A stretch of DNA of 64,000 bases. It comes from Sepioteuthis lessoniana. Lineage: Eukaryota; Mollusca; Cephalopoda; Myopsida; Loliginidae. Under the pieces are notes generated by a model. That model ran no database searches and was not told the origin of the DNA. It was given only the letters and a program-made list of their open reading frames with translations. The stretch is from positions 55,899,310-55,963,309 of the forward strand of contig OY757911.1 in NCBI GenBank assembly GCA_963585895.1. The letters run 5' to 3'. Position 1 is the first letter of the stretch. Every line of letters starts with the position of its first letter. The position numbers and the translations under genes are program-made. Below are positions 34,017 through 46,910 of the stretch, piece after piece.

Positions 34017-35690
34017 ATATAGCTTCATTACTATGCAATGAGAAATGTATTTCTTATTAGATTTTGTATTTTGATGAATTATCATTCAAGTGTCGCTAAA
34101 TTTTACGCTATGATTTATTTGTAGGTTTTGTTATTGTCAAAGCTATACAAGTATGTTAAGATAAAAGTCATTTTAAATATTATTTATTTTAATTTTTAAA
34201 TATTAATCTTTCTAAATATGTATATTTTTAAAGAATTGAAATTCTCGCAGATATAATAACAAAATTCTAAGCATTCGTTTGAAATCTTATCAGAAATAAA
34301 GAAAACTGAAATTTTAATATATTCAATTATTGATCTTTAAATGATTTCAATGTCAAAACTATCATCGTTTTTCTGGTAAATTTTCTTACGATAGAAAAAA
34401 AGTCAATCAGGGGAGTTTCTTTAAAGCAAAATAAGCATTTTCATATCATTTTTCGTAAATGTAAACTCTGGAATGTGTGGAATTACTTTATAGCAAAAAT
34501 AATCTTAATTTTGAAAAAAACATTTGTTTTGAGATAATTGAAAATGGTGCTTTATCAGAAAGTGAATTATAAGGCTTGATCGCTTTAGGGTCGCTCAGAA
34601 TAGCAAACCATTTTAAATTCACGCAAGAATGCATAATGTGTAAGGAGAAGCATATTTAAGTAATTTTTTTAACAAATAAACTATTCATTGACTTGCCAGA
34701 ACGAGCCAGTGCCGAAAAATAAAGAAACGAAAAATGAAGAAAAATGGAAACGCACATAATTCGCTTGAAAGAAAAAGTTCCGGGCCGAGCGGTCAGTAAA
34801 GATGGTTATACTGACAGGCTTCTGAGTAATGAAAGTCCTCATCACTATTGACTTCCTTAAAAAATGATGTATCACTAAACGGTGTTTTGTATTGCCAAAC
34901 CTTCTAGCAAAATTCCCATTCGTATATTGTTAACCGTTACACTTTTATTTATTTTTTTTCATTTGTAGAATACTTTCGTTTAAAATTTAGTAAGAAACGC
35001 TGAAATAAAGATAACTTCGAATCCCTATTTCCTCAATAAGCACAAATGTAGACGCAGTGATACTTTTATCAGTTTTGTTACTGAATGAGAAATTTCTTAT
35101 ACCTTCGAAGTTCAGCATTTTATTGGAATTGTGCCCAGTTCATTTTTAGGTTCCACTGTACTCTTCTTTTCTTATCAGCTTATTCAAAAAGTATACCTGA
35201 TCCTGCGCAAGGGTTTGCCACTAAAAACAAATCAACTGTATAGACGGTCAAGCTCTTTACATCTGGAAATTTAGGAACACTTATCTTTTGCGCATCAGAG
35301 AGCTACTGATTTGCAATGTTAGAATAACAAACAAAGATATAGACTTGTATCGTTAACGTAGAGTTAATTTGTATTCCTGCAACTTTTGACGGAAAATTTA
35401 AAGTCTTTTCAAAGAAAATGCAGACGGATGACTCCTACAATTCAAAAGCTAAACTATAATTTGCGTGCGAATTTCTTTTTTTTATATGATAAACATATTA
35501 TTTTTAAAAAATCAGATATAAGTTAATTTTACGGACATTAATGAACTTATAAAATGAATACTTAGACGCACATGTAAATATGTATTAAAATATAAAATAA
35601 CATAGGAAATTCACACACACACACACACACACACACACTGACCAATACGTACGTACGCATACACACCTACATGTACATACATCGAGAAAT
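34017..35690. other. Unassigned AT-rich DNA
   Basis: No tRNA-like head, LINE match or credible gene. A (CA)n run lies at 35611-35638. One of the least repetitive parts of the window. Confidence 0.4.
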
Positions 35691-35692
35691 CC

Positions 35693-35935
35693 GTTGTGTA
35701 ATGGTTTTCGTGTAAGGAAACAGACACGGTGACCCGTTTTAAAGTCATAGACGAGGCTATATGCCTTTTAGATAGGGCTAATATCTTGGGAAAAGGTATG
35801 AATACAACTGTTCTGCGATTAGTTATGGGTAAATTTTAGGGCAGACAGATCTCTTTAAACTTGATATGAAAACCAGTAAAGGATAAGGAAACTTCGGGAT
35901 CTAAACCTGTTAAACTCTGAAATGAATTTGAGTCA
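35693..35935 (+). mobile_element. tRNA-derived SINE, family A (copy 3)
   Basis: Head 'CGTTGTGTAATGGTTTTCGTGTAAG', a damaged B box, body 'GCTAATATCTTGGGAAAAGGTATGAA' and 'TTAGTTATGGGTAAATTTTAGGGCAG', ending at 'AACCTGTTAAACTC'. Confidence 0.75.
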
Positions 35936-36128
35936 CGTCTTGGTAGTGCAGAGTTGTTTGTATGAACATAGAAGCACACATGTAACAGTTGCTTGAATTT
36001 TTAGTCATCGTGCATAAGGACTAGCTTCTTATACAATATTACCTATATCTATCCAAAAAAAGCATTCATACCTGTGATGTTATGGATACGGTGGACAATA
36101 GTTTTTGGTTTTCATTGGCAAGGAATTT

Positions 36129-36130
<2 letters not shown>

Positions 36131-36201
<71 letters not shown>

Positions 36202-36241
36202 GTATATGTATATATATATATTTATAGAGTATATTTATAGA

Positions 36242-36287
<46 letters not shown>
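36131..36287. repeat. (TA)n arrays
   Basis: Two TA runs (36131-36199 and 36239-36287) separated by a short TATAGAGTAT-containing segment. Confidence 0.97.
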
Positions 36288-36289
<2 letters not shown>

Positions 36290-36367
36290 TATTAAGTTTT
36301 ATTCTATCAGGTATACTTTGAATGCAGGTTGCTAATTTTTATTTGATGAAATTGATATGAAGTTAAC

Positions 36368-36372
<5 letters not shown>

Positions 36373-36449
<77 letters not shown>

Positions 36450-36450
36450 T
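36373..36450. repeat. (CA)n(TA)n microsatellite
   Basis: CA at 36373-36428 and TA to 36450. Confidence 0.97.
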
Positions 36451-36572
36451 GGCAGAAAATTATTGTTTTTACAAGTTCTAATAAAAAGCATAAAACTTTT
36501 TTTATTATGCTTTAGCTTCTCCGAATTTATTTCTAGTTTCTTTTATCAGTGTCTAAATGATGAAGTAGTTGC

Positions 36573-36809
<237 letters not shown>

Positions 36810-37631
36810 AAAAATTTACTATTTTCACGTATGGGTTTCTTTATGGTGGAATAATAATTCATAATGATGAAACATATTGCAAAACATGTACATTTTTATT
36901 CCCTTAATGTCCCCTATTTATTGCTTCGGAAACCAAAACAGCAAGTGGAAACGCAACACTTTTAAATACAAGTTATTATTCACAAAACACCGATTTTCGA
37001 CGTTGTCGCTACCGTTGATAATGCCCTTTAGTTGGTTATATTCTTGAGCTTTAATGCCACATGGCTAAAATTATTCTGGCGAGGTCGGCAACCCACTTTT
37101 TCATCGCTATGATTACGGTGTCTTCGCATGGAAAATTTCTGTGTTTTCTATTTTTCATAAACCTGATTCACGAAAATAAAAAAAAAAGAATGAGGTGGTC
37201 TTCATTTACTTTAATTGAAGGTTGTGTTAAAGGCTGGACTTCACTTATATTGCTGTCGCTACTGCTAAAACGAATTATTCACGGCCTAATGTTGTTTGGT
37301 CTCTGAAAAAATTGACAAGCATCGATTAATGACAATGGTTAGAATACTTTCCACGGATGGGAATTCGTTGATACACTAATGTTCCGTAAGTAAATAGCTC
37401 TGGCTCTGTTCAAAATACATAATAAAACATTTAAAATATATGTCATTTGCCTGATTGTTAAATATACATTTTAATATAAACCAACAACACTAATCAGTTA
37501 GATTATAAGAAACCGTTAATAAATATTTTGAACTTTACATTGGACATGATAGTAGTATTAGTTGGGCGCTTTTGTTTCCATTCCACTAATGAATTTTGGA
37601 AGTGCATGTCTTCATTTGATCAGACCCCCTC

Positions 37632-37676
<45 letters not shown>

Positions 37677-38035
37677 CAGCTCTGGTTAGATAGATGGGTA
37701 GAATACGTTATTCAACTTTTGGTTGTTTGATTCGATTGGTCGATTATCAAATGCCAAATCCTGTTTATACATATGCATTAAATATATATGATTTGTAAAT
37801 ACATTTGGTAGATAACATTTTGAAATAAGCAAGGGTTCATTTTTCCTCACACTTAAATATTTCCAAGTATCTCTATCTAAAACGAATAAATCAATCTATT
37901 ATTAATAATCTGTTTGCGCACAGATCAATGGTTATACGTATTACTATTTAACTCTAGTTATTCTGATAAACACTCTTCATTCATTTGTACACAAATGTTC
38001 CCAAAAATACATATGTATCACCAACAACTGAAATA
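36810..38035. other. Unassigned AT-rich DNA
   Basis: Contains a (CT)n tract at 37627-37672. The frame at 37061-37306 shows no recognisable domain. No gene called. Confidence 0.4.
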
Positions 38036-38039
38036 AATA

Positions 38040-38400
38040 ACTGATTTGATTACACGTAGCTAAATGATCAAACAGCTCTGTTTTTAACAATTCAATTTTG
38101 CATAGTTTTTTTGTTTCCACATAGTTTAAATATCAACCAATTCTTTATAACCCATAGATAGGAACTTATCAAGAGCTACCACTCTGAATTAGAGTGGACC
38201 TAGGATCAATGGCAATTAAGGGTACTCCACATTCCCCAAGGCTCCAAAACTGCAATTCCATCATCAGAAAAGTTAATGTCATATCTAGGACAATCATTGA
38301 AGGAGTTTTAATCCTCTGCAGTGATGTAATCAGTGTATTCTGCAGCCCAAACTGACTTGGCTATTAATCATTTTTAGTCAATCAATCTAGGAGAAAAAAT
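38040..38400 (-). mobile_element. Family C modular repeat (copy 3)
   Basis: The core on the minus strand (38365-38160) matches the other copies ('TGCAGAATACACTGATTAC', 'CTAGATATGACATTAA'), with weak array traces at 38060-38150. Confidence 0.65.
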
Positions 38401-38776
38401 CTCTGAATTCAAACAATCTAAAATCATATTAAAGAAATTGTTTTTGATTTACATTCTACCTGTGGAGGAGTACTTTTGTCAATTGATGAAGTGAGGAAAA
38501 ATAAATATCTGTAGCGGAAAACATTCTCTATCCATCGTTATTAATGCGCACGTTATATTTCTGAGAATAATCCAGATATTAAACGTACTTGAAAGCTCTT
38601 CAAACGAATTGAGAACTCTGGTAGCCGATGGCTCAAAATGTTAACAAACAAAAGCTAATACAAATGCGTTATAATTCCAGTATATATGTCATCGAAATGG
38701 GCGATTAGATACTAAATCAAACGTAAAGATCGGGCGTTTCAATCCTAGCTTGAAGCCCCTGCATGTTTAGCCCCAC

Positions 38777-39522
38777 TGTTATATAGTCATCTGCTGATTC
38801 ATGCAGAAATATAGATATATATGCTGGATACATACCGATGCAATAATAATTAAGACACCCGATGATAAAGACACAGGAGCAAACGACGCACCCAGGAAAG
38901 AAGACGCAAGAAGACTTCTTTATAAAATATTTCACCTCACATCTTTATTTGTAAGTTTCGAAAGGGTTGTTGCAAGTTTGCGTGTGAGAGAGAGGTGGAG
39001 ACCGAACATTACTGAAACATTTTGACCCCAAAGTTATGGCCGTCAGCGTTGTGTCTTTCTCGTTCTTCCTGGCTGCTCAACCGGATCACTGGCTTTCCTT
39101 ACTACATCTCGTCTACCTCCTCAACTCTACTCGCCTGTCTCCACTGGCTCGTTGAACCCAACTGACCGAAACTCAACTCGTCGGCCTTATATTACCTTCA
39201 AACTCCCACGCGCTGATATGGACACGCCTCCACGACTACTTCCGATATCTGGGGACCGGGATGTGTCACTTCCGCTTTTTTTATGAATGGCCTGTGTGAT
39301 TGTCATCGAGCAGAAATAACTGTCATCCAGTTCAGAGGTCACTCTCTTCAGGCGCGTCAGTCTATGAGAGTATAATGGGATCTTTTTTACCTCGTCCCAT
39401 TTAATCCGCAAATTTCCGCCCACACGATTTCCTCTCATAACTGCTACCAGAATGTGTCACCTCCTTCCGGTGCATTACCTTGAATGGCATTTTTGGGCGG
39501 GTCAACAGGTCAAAACATAACA
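38777..39522 (-). repeat. Long terminal repeat (3' LTR in inferred orientation)
   Basis: 746 bp, about 95% identical by eye to 42452-43196. Contains a 74-codon frame at 38801-39025 that is also open in the other LTR; its significance is unknown. Confidence 0.92.
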
Positions 39523-42451
39523 ATCCTTCATTAATTATTTTTCAAAATTCCACATCTTGACATGTGTGCATCAAGGTATTATACGGATGCATGTTTTATC
39601 CTCTCAACACAACGGGCCCTCCATAATTCCTTGAAGAAATTTCAAAACCCTAAAAGGACCATACTCTGGTCCCATATCTTGGTCACAAACTTAGTGACTC
39701 TGGTTATTCCAGCAATACATTTCGCCTGGATTCCTCATGACCACACTCCAGTTCTTTGCTCTACAGGTTCCTACCTGGAATAACAGGAGAATTTCATAAA
39801 CTAAAACACAATATCTTCAATGCCTAAAGCATTCCCCATAAACTACAAAAATCATGGCCCAAAACAAAGTACCACAATACATCCGAATGTATCACAATCT
39901 GGCACGCATGCTGTAAACCACCGAAAATAGTCCACGCAAAATACTAATTAGCAATGTGATACCCATGTTTTTTCATTAAATTTCTGTTTCCATGCCCATT
40001 GGTTTGCAAGCCCTTGAGGAAACATGCTTTACCTGATCAAACCCACGCCGGGTTTCTTTTCAATTTAATCAGGAACCCTCGTGGCTGCCAATATATAGGC
40101 ACCTCGCCTTTCCCTGATTCGTTTCGTTTCGCAAAATCCCATACGAATCCAAAACATCATCGTGACTGAAAGACTCGGACATCATCCACAAAATACTGGA
40201 GTTGGCCACGCCTTTTTTTACTTTTATTCCATCCTCGGAACTCCAATCTACAAAAATAGAAGCCATATAGGCCCTCAACAGCTTCATGGGCCGGCGAATT
40301 CTTCGATAGAATTGCTTTCTTTGCCGTCTACCCAAAAACAATCTGTAAATTTACTTGGATGAATGTCTGTCCTATTCTCGCGTCAGCCACCGATTCGTCA
40401 AAACAGAAACCCCGAAAACAAAAAATTTCCTATTCCACGAAAACCCAAATTCTAAAAAAAATTTAGAATCAATATAATTACAATTATTAGTAAACCTAGA
40501 ATAAAACCCTCTGTTAATGGTCTTCGCCAAATTTCCTAATATGAACACGAAAAAAAATTCTAATGTCGCCTTTAAACTCAAAAAACTCAAAAAGTTTCAC
40601 TTTACAACAAGTCAAAACAATATTACAATCACAGTTCAAAAATGTTCAGTTTTCTTTTCTTCTTTTTTTCAATCTATGTACTGTCTATTTAAAAAAAAAA
40701 TGTTCGTTATTTCTTTCTCTTTTTTTTTTTTCATACGCTGCGTTCAACAATATTCAAGTGTCTTTTCTTTCTTTTTTCTTTTTTTTTCCATCCTCATTGT
40801 CCTGTAGCTTTTTTTTTCTTTTCGTCTTTTTTTTTTGTTTTCCTTTTTTTTCCTTTTTTTTTATTCAAAATACATTGCTCATTCAGTGTCTCTTTTTTTT
40901 TTTCAACCTTATATCTATCTATCTCTGTCCTTACCTTAATACTATAACTATAGGTTCGCTTCCAAGTTTATTCAATTTCAGTCTATAGTACCATAAATTA
41001 AGTCTGATTTATAATAAAACTTTTTCAATAACTTACGAGCATTCTTTTTTTTCTTTTTTTTTTGCGCAAAATATCCCGGGTGTTTTTTTTCTAAGCAACC
41101 CAAAATTTTATCAATTTCAGCCAACAATATTTCCCAATTCAAAATATTTCCTAATCCGAATCTGCGAATCTTCACCACACCTGGTTCCGTCAAAATTCTG
41201 CACATCTCTTAATCATATCAAAAACCCTGTTTCAAAATATCTTCCCCAATAACAATCTCAAAACTCCACTCCGGGGGGAACTCACAAAATACCTGTCTGC
41301 CACGTCAGACACAAAAAAACATCTGTCTCTTAGTTACTCTGCCTCCTCGGCGAGACCATTTTCAATGAACACGGACCATGACAAGTCCAATAATTCGTAT
41401 CAACAACTTCTACAACAAAAAACCGGCCTGATTCTACCAGCGCCGAAAATATCGATTCCCCCAACTTCATAAATATCGAAAAAGTATATGCGCATTATTC
41501 AGACAAACCACCAATGTGCGACATTCTTGGACAATCCCATTAATGCTCCCAAGATTCCATCTCTCGGATTAAAATTGTCATTTCCAATCTACAAGTTCCA
41601 AACATGAAAACCTTCCCAAAAAGTCTTAATTACAGATATGCGGGATTCCAGATCTTGGACTGAAATTCTAATTTTCAATCATCACTTGTCCGGACCACTG
41701 ACAAGTTACTACAAATTTTTACTCACCAAGACCTATTTACTAAAAAAAAAAATTTTTTTTAAATCCATTCATAAAATTTATTATATTTACTATCAGTTTT
41801 TACTTACAAAGACTCCGTCTATGGTAACTTTCATTTATGACAATCTTGTTTTTTTTATTGCTGTCAATCAAAAAACGGACAGCAACTGTCCCAGTCCTCT
41901 TTTTTTTCCTTCTTTTTTCTTCCCTCACTTCGATAAAATATTACACATAGCAGTAATCTCGATTTTTATCTAGGGATCACAGATTTAAAAAAAAAAACAT
42001 TATTTCTAGTTTTATGCTTCAAGAAAGGCCCTTGTCCTTAAAACTAATCTTTCACTATTATAATAATATTAATCGACAGAGAGATAGAATTATATGAATG
42101 AGGGATGTACTTACTAATTTTCTTTGTTTCTTTTTTTTTTTCTCTTTTTCACTTTACTGTTTTTGTAACTGGTCTATTCTTGATTCTTGTTTTCTTTTTT
42201 TTTCTTTTTTTCTTCTTCTTTTCTTCCAGCACGTTGCCTTCCTCTATTCTTTTTTTTTCTTTCTTTTCGCGTCAGTCTGTTCATCTTTTTGTTGCTTGTT
42301 TGTTCTTGATTTTTTTTTCTTTCAATTCCAGTATTTTTCTTTGTCCTTTTTGTTGCTGTCGTGTTGCGATGCTTAAAACTGTCGTGTACGGTAACCAGGA
42401 TCGTTCTGAGTCTTTGAAAAACTCTGCTGGCACAGGCACCAAATTAATATA
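39523..42451 (-). other. LTR element interior, no recognisable coding domains
   Basis: On the minus strand the longest frames (40069-40341 and 40978-41205) match no domain I can identify. The region near 41270-41340 translates to a 'FEIVIGEDIL'-like string that faintly recalls retroviral-type protease, but there is no catalytic D[ST]G motif. Homopyrimidine tracts interrupt the rest. Confidence 0.6.
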
Positions 42452-43196
42452 TGCTATATAGTCATCTGCTGATTCATGCAGAAATATACGTATATATGCT
42501 GGATACATACTGATTCAATAATAATTAAGACGCCCGATGATAAAGACACGGGAACAAACGACGAACGCAGGAGGGAAGACGCAGGAAGACTTCTTTATGA
42601 AATATTTCACCTCACATCTTTATTTATAAATTTCGAAAGGGTTGTTGCAAGTTTGCGTGTGAGAGAGAGGTGGAGACCGAACATTACTGAAATATTTTGA
42701 CCCCAAAGTTATGGCCGTCAGCGTTGTGTCTTTCTCGTTCTTCATGGCTGCTCAACCGGATCACTGGCTTTCCTTACTCCTCCCGTCTAACTCCTCAACT
42801 CTACTCGCCTGTCTCCACTGGCTCGTTGGACCCAACTGACCGGAACTCAACTCGTCGGTCTTATATTACCTTCAAACTCCCACGCACTGATATGGACACG
42901 CCTCCGCGACTACTTCCGATATCTGGGGACCGGGATGTGTCACTTCCGCTTTCTTTGGAATGGCCTGTGTGATCGTCATCGAACGGAAATAACTGTCATC
43001 CAGTTCAGAGGTCACTCTCTTCCGGCGCGTCAGTCTATGAGAGTATAATGGGATCTTTTTTTATCTCGTCCCATTTCATCAGCCAATTTCCGCCTACGCG
43101 ATTTCCTCTCATAACTGCCACCAGAATGTGTCACCTCCTTCCGGTGCATTACCTTGAATGGCATTTTTGGCCGGGTTAACAGGTCAAAACATAACA
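42452..43196 (-). repeat. Long terminal repeat (5' LTR in inferred orientation)
   Basis: Partner of 38777-39522, with differences scattered along the length. The short (TA)n tract that follows (43242-43274) lies outside the element. Confidence 0.92.
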
Positions 43197-43240
43197 CCAC
43201 TAAAGATTTGTGATACCACGAAATAGTCTTTCTGGGGATG

Positions 43241-43241
<1 letters not shown>

Positions 43242-43274
<33 letters not shown>
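43242..43274. repeat. (TA)n microsatellite
   Basis: TA run immediately 5' of a family A SINE. Confidence 0.97.
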
Positions 43275-43278
<4 letters not shown>

Positions 43279-43575
43279 CGTGGTGTAATGGTTATCGTTG
43301 TAGGAAATGGACACGGCGACACGAGTTCAAATCCTGGATGAGACTGATAACATTTCACATAGCACTAATACCCTTGGGAAAGGTAAGAATCAAATTATTA
43401 TCCCTTCAACTATGAGTAAATAGTAGGGCAGACTAGGTTCTTCAGCCTTGGTGAGGCAACTAGTCTAGGAGAAGTAAAACTCTGAATTCAAACCTGTTAC
43501 ACTCCGCTTAAAAAATTGACCTTGTGTCATATCCTGCCCGAATGTGGCTGTCGGGTATATATATATATATATATT
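43275..43575 (+). mobile_element. tRNA-derived SINE, family A (copy 4, best preserved)
   Basis: A box 'TGGTGTAATGGTTATCG' and B box 'GAGTTCAAATCCTGG' lie about 35 nt apart at the start. The body contains 'AATACCCTTGGGAAAGGTAAG', 'ACTATGAGTAAATAGTAGGG', 'TTCAGCCTTGGTGAGGCAAC' and 'GAATTCAAACCTGTTACACTC'. The 3' end reads 'CATATCCTGCCCGAATGTGG' followed by (TA)n. It serves as the reference for the family. Confidence 0.9.
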
Positions 43576-43888
43576 GTTTTGAGTCCGGGGCACAAATCTT
43601 CCCTTCTTTAATTAATTTCATAAGCACTCATATATCAAGGTCAACGAAGGATCCTCAAACTGCACCTGAGGGGTAAAGTTCATATTAATGCAGAATAACT
43701 GATGACACAAAATATCATGACCTGTGACTTATGCTTAGAATAATAGCCACTCTAACGAAACCTGTACATAGTATGTCGGTGTTGATTACCTAATTAGATT
43801 ATGTTTCATTGCCATATCTATTGGCAACAAGAATGATCTGAGTGATGTTGATAACTATCAAATCACTATGGCCAGAATACTATACACC
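43576..43888. other. Unassigned DNA
   Basis: No repeat family recognised between the SINE and the RTE-like copy. Confidence 0.35.
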
Positions 43889-45568
43889 CATTTTTAAAAC
43901 TGCAGGGTCGGTCATTTACACCCGATTCAGCAAACCAACAAGAAAGAATAAAACTGTGGAAACAGCACTTCGAAAACTTACTTGGAAACCCACCAAAAAT
44001 AACGCATGAACCAATCACCAGAATAATTAGCAAACAATTAGACATTAAACTAGGACCGTTCACACAAGAAGAACTCGACTCGGTTCTCAGAAAAATTAAA
44101 AATAGGAAAGCTGCACGGCTGGACGAAATTCCCCCGGAAGTATGGAAGACCAGACAATTCGACGACATACTGCTCCGACACTGCAACGCAGTATACAATC
44201 AAAATCCGATAGATAGATGGATGAAGGGATGCATACTCCCCTTCCCTAAAAAGGGGGACCTCGGATTAGCCAAAAACTACCGAGGCATAACACTTACATC
44301 CATAGCTGCCAAAATCTACAATGCCCTACTACGAAACCGAATAGAAGCCAAAATCGACAACATACTTAGAAAAAACCAAAATGGCTTCCGAAGAAATAGA
44401 TCCACGACCTCATAAATATTAACCATCCGCAGAATCCTTGAAGGTGTACGGGCAAAGAACCTACAAGCGACATTAATATTTGTCGACTTTACCAAGGCTT
44501 TTGACTCCATTCACAGAGGAAAGATGGAACAAATCCTAGTAGCGTACGGCATACCTAAAGAAACCGTAGCGGCAATAATGATTCTCTATAGAAACACTAA
44601 AGTAAAAATACGATCACCGGATGGAGACACAGAATACTTTGACATTGTAGCAGGAGTACTACAAGGGGACACGCTGGCCCCGTATATCTTTATCATTTGT
44701 CTAGACTACGTACTTAGAACATCGATTGACAAAATCAAAGAGAATGGCTTCGAACTGACGAAGAAAAGAAGCAGAAGATACCCCGCAGCAACAATTACCG
44801 ACGCCGACTACGCCGATGACATAGCGATACTGGCAAATACACCTGACCAAGCCGAAACACTTCTGCATAGTTTGGAACGAGCAGCAGCAAGCATAGGCCT
44901 CTATGTTAATGCACACAAAACGGAATATATGTGCTATAACCAAACGGGGGACATCTCCACTCTAGAAGGAACCCCACTTAAACTAGTAGACAAATTCACG
45001 TACCTAGGAAGCAGCGTCGAATCAACCGAAAAGGACATCGAAACGAGGCTAACGAAAGCATGGACAGCTATCAATAGGCTATCGATTATATGGAAATCAG
45101 ACCTAACCGATAAAATGAAACGCAGTTTCTTCCAGGCAGCGGTCACATCGATACTGCTATATGGATGCACTACATGGACGCTAACAAAACAGCTGGAGAA
45201 GAAACTAGATGGCAATTACACAAGAATGCTGCGTGCAATCCTGAACAAGTCCTGGCAGCAACACCCCACAAGACACCAACTGTACGGCCACCTGCCCTCT
45301 ATCACGAAAACTATTCAAGTTAGACGAACCAGACATGCAGGACACTGCTGGAGAAGCAGAGATGAACTCATAAGAGATGTACTCTTATGGATCCCCACAC
45401 ATGGCCGCGCAAAAGCAGGGCAACCAGCTCGAACGTACATTCAGCAACTATATGAGGATACAGGATGTTGTCCTGAAGACCTACCTAGGGCGATGAACGA
45501 TAGGGAAGAGTGGCGAGAGAGGGTCAGGGATATCCGTGCTACCAGCACGATATGATGATGATTTACAT
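43889..45568 (+). pseudogene. RTE-like non-LTR retrotransposon, copy 3 (best preserved)
   Basis: A single frame is open from about 43900 to the terminal TGA at 45553-45555, except for one nonsense codon, TAA at 44413-44415, where copy 2 has CAA (Gln). Domains in order: linker 'LDSVLRKIKNRKAARLDEIPPEVWK'; fingers 'PFPKKGDLGLAKNYRGITL'; 'NQNGFRRNRSTTS'; motif A 'FVDFTKAFDS' at 44479-44508; motif B 'VLQGDTLAP' near 44656; catalytic 'DADYADDIAIL' near 44800; thumb and 'YLGSSVESTEKDI'; C-terminal 'HAGHCWRSRDELIRD' and 'WIPTHGRAKAG'. The part after the stop (44524-45555, starting at Met) is 343 codons. There is no APE endonuclease, so the copy is 5'-truncated. The 3' end is a short ATGATGATG tract after the stop. 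RTE membership is inferred from the compact 3' end and the motif set. Confidence 0.93.
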
Positions 45569-45701
45569 TTCATAATGTCGGTAGCAATACCTTATTTGAT
45601 ATATCGAAATAGGTTCTCTCAGATATAATAAAATGAAACTTTTTCCGAGCTTTAAATTTTTCATTAGTATTGTAAGGCAGCACCAACAAGACTTTAGGGT
45701 G

Positions 45702-45950
45702 GTGTCCCGGTAGTGTAATGGTTAAAGCGCTGGACTGCGGAATTGTAGTAAACAAGTTCGAACTCCAGTCGCGCTATTACATTTACTTTCGGACAAATAC
45801 CCCTGGGAAATGTATGAACCCCCTTATACTCCCAGCTATGCTTAAATAGCATCACTTCTGCTCTTCTAGAAGGATGGGTTTGACAGTAAATAACCCACGA
45901 ACATTTATATGCCATTAAACCAAAGAAACCAAACCAACCAAGACTTTAAC
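45702..45950 (+). mobile_element. tRNA-derived SINE, family B (copy 6, best preserved)
   Basis: A box 'GTAGTGTAATGGTTAAAGCGCTGG', B box 'AAGTTCGAACTCCAG'. The body has 'TTTCGGACAAATACCCCTGGG' and 'CTATGCTTAAATAGCATCAC'. The tail is 'GACAGTAAATAACCCACGAAC' then 'TTATATGCCATTAAACC' and an A/C-rich run. The tail is shared with family C. The head resembles a tRNA with strong matches to pol III internal promoter elements. Confidence 0.92.
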
Positions 45951-45959
45951 GAATCATTT

Positions 45960-46262
45960 AGAGAAAAAGGCTAGGTGGTAATTATGCAAGAATGGTGCTA
46001 GCTGTTTTGAACAATTCCTTAAAGAAGCAACCTACAAAGAACAGCTGTACGACTACTTACGTACGATCTCATACACCATCTAAGTAAGTCTTACAAGACA
46101 TGGTGACCACTGCTGTTATAGCATTGACATAACAGAAAATTCTTGCATTCATCAGTTATGAGCAGATACTGGATGCTATTTAGAGGACATGCACAGAGCG
46201 ATGACCGATAGGGACAGACGGTTGGAGAGATTTAAAGGAATCTATGCTATCAGCATGATTTT
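45960..46262 (+). pseudogene. RTE-like LINE, 3' scrap (copy 4)
   Basis: It matches the last ~300 nt of copy 3 with many changes: 'GCTAGGTGGTAATTATGCAAG', 'AGAACAGCTGTACGACTAC', 'GACATGGTGACCACTGCTG' and 'GCGATGACCGATAGGGACAG', ending 'TATCAGCATGAT'. No frame survives. Confidence 0.8.
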
Positions 46263-46384
46263 TGGTTATGAGTTTTCTGAAGCTGCAAATTATAAGAACA
46301 AATTAATCGATGCGAAAATTTAGCAGATGTTTTTCTCGAAATGACAGAATTACAAAATGGTAAAATCACTGATAAAATTAGTTC

Positions 46385-46910
46385 GTTGATTGTTTGTTTG
46401 GGTTTTATGGCATATCAACCATTGTAGGTTATTTAATGCCAAATCTATTTTCATTCATAGAAATAGACTATTTCAAACAATTTAGTTTATCATAAGTACA
46501 TAGTTTAAATTTGAAAAATTATTCTATTTCAAGCTATTCAGTTTAGTAAATGAAGATAAATGGTTCTCAGTACTGCTATGTACCTCTAACAATGGAATTA
46601 AACTATTTCTTTACGTGCAGTTTAAATGTCAAAAACAGTTATCTATCTTTTTAATTCAGTTTTGATTAAGCACACAGTTTATTTCTATTTTACTCTCTCA
46701 GGTGCCACCATAATGGGCCAGAGTGAACCTAGGAGCGATGGCAATAAAGAAGTACTCTGCATTCCCCAAAGCTACAACATTACTGGAGCCTCACCACCAG
46801 ATTGTTTATTGTCATATTTAGGGCACTCGCTGGTGGAGTCTTATCCCTCTGCAGAGATACAGCCGGTGTACTCTATAGCCCTAGTCAACTGGGCTAATAG
46901 ATTGCTTTAC
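46385..46910 (-). mobile_element. Family C modular repeat (copy 4)
   Basis: Minus strand: core 46905-46700 ('CTGTATCTCTGCAGAGGGATAAGAC' in parts, 'AACAATCTGGTGGTGAGGCTCCAG'), a short 55-bp array (46690-46480) and the tail 46450-46390. One of the cleaner reference copies of the core. Confidence 0.75.

Larger units (their letters stand above)
38777..43196 (-). mobile_element. LTR retrotransposon, apparently non-autonomous
   Basis: Two direct repeats of about 745 bp bound 2.93 kb of interior. Both begin TG and end CA, and the element is flanked by the 4-bp duplication CCAC (38773-38776 and 43197-43200). Orientation is inferred as minus: next to the right LTR, the minus strand carries 'TTTGGTGCCTGTGCCAGC', a plausible primer-binding site about 10 nt from the LTR. 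Beside the left LTR is a short purine run (AATGAAGGA), a weak polypurine tract. The interior has no recognisable gag, protease, RT or integrase. It holds T-rich low complexity (40620-40910 and 42110-42350) and short frames only. A deleted Gypsy-type element or a LARD-like non-autonomous element would fit. Confidence 0.88.

Noticed and set aside
38801-39025. LTR-encoded small protein (frame open in both LTRs)
   Set aside because: The two LTRs are recent duplicates, so a shared open frame is expected by descent; no start context or domain supports a gene.
41270-41340. Protease-like string inside the LTR element
   Set aside because: No D[ST]G catalytic motif and no flanking gag or RT similarity; too weak to call.
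45720-45775. Functional tRNA gene
   Set aside because: The A and B boxes are good, but no full cloverleaf with a paired acceptor stem could be traced and the sequence continues into a repeated body and tail, so it is a SINE.
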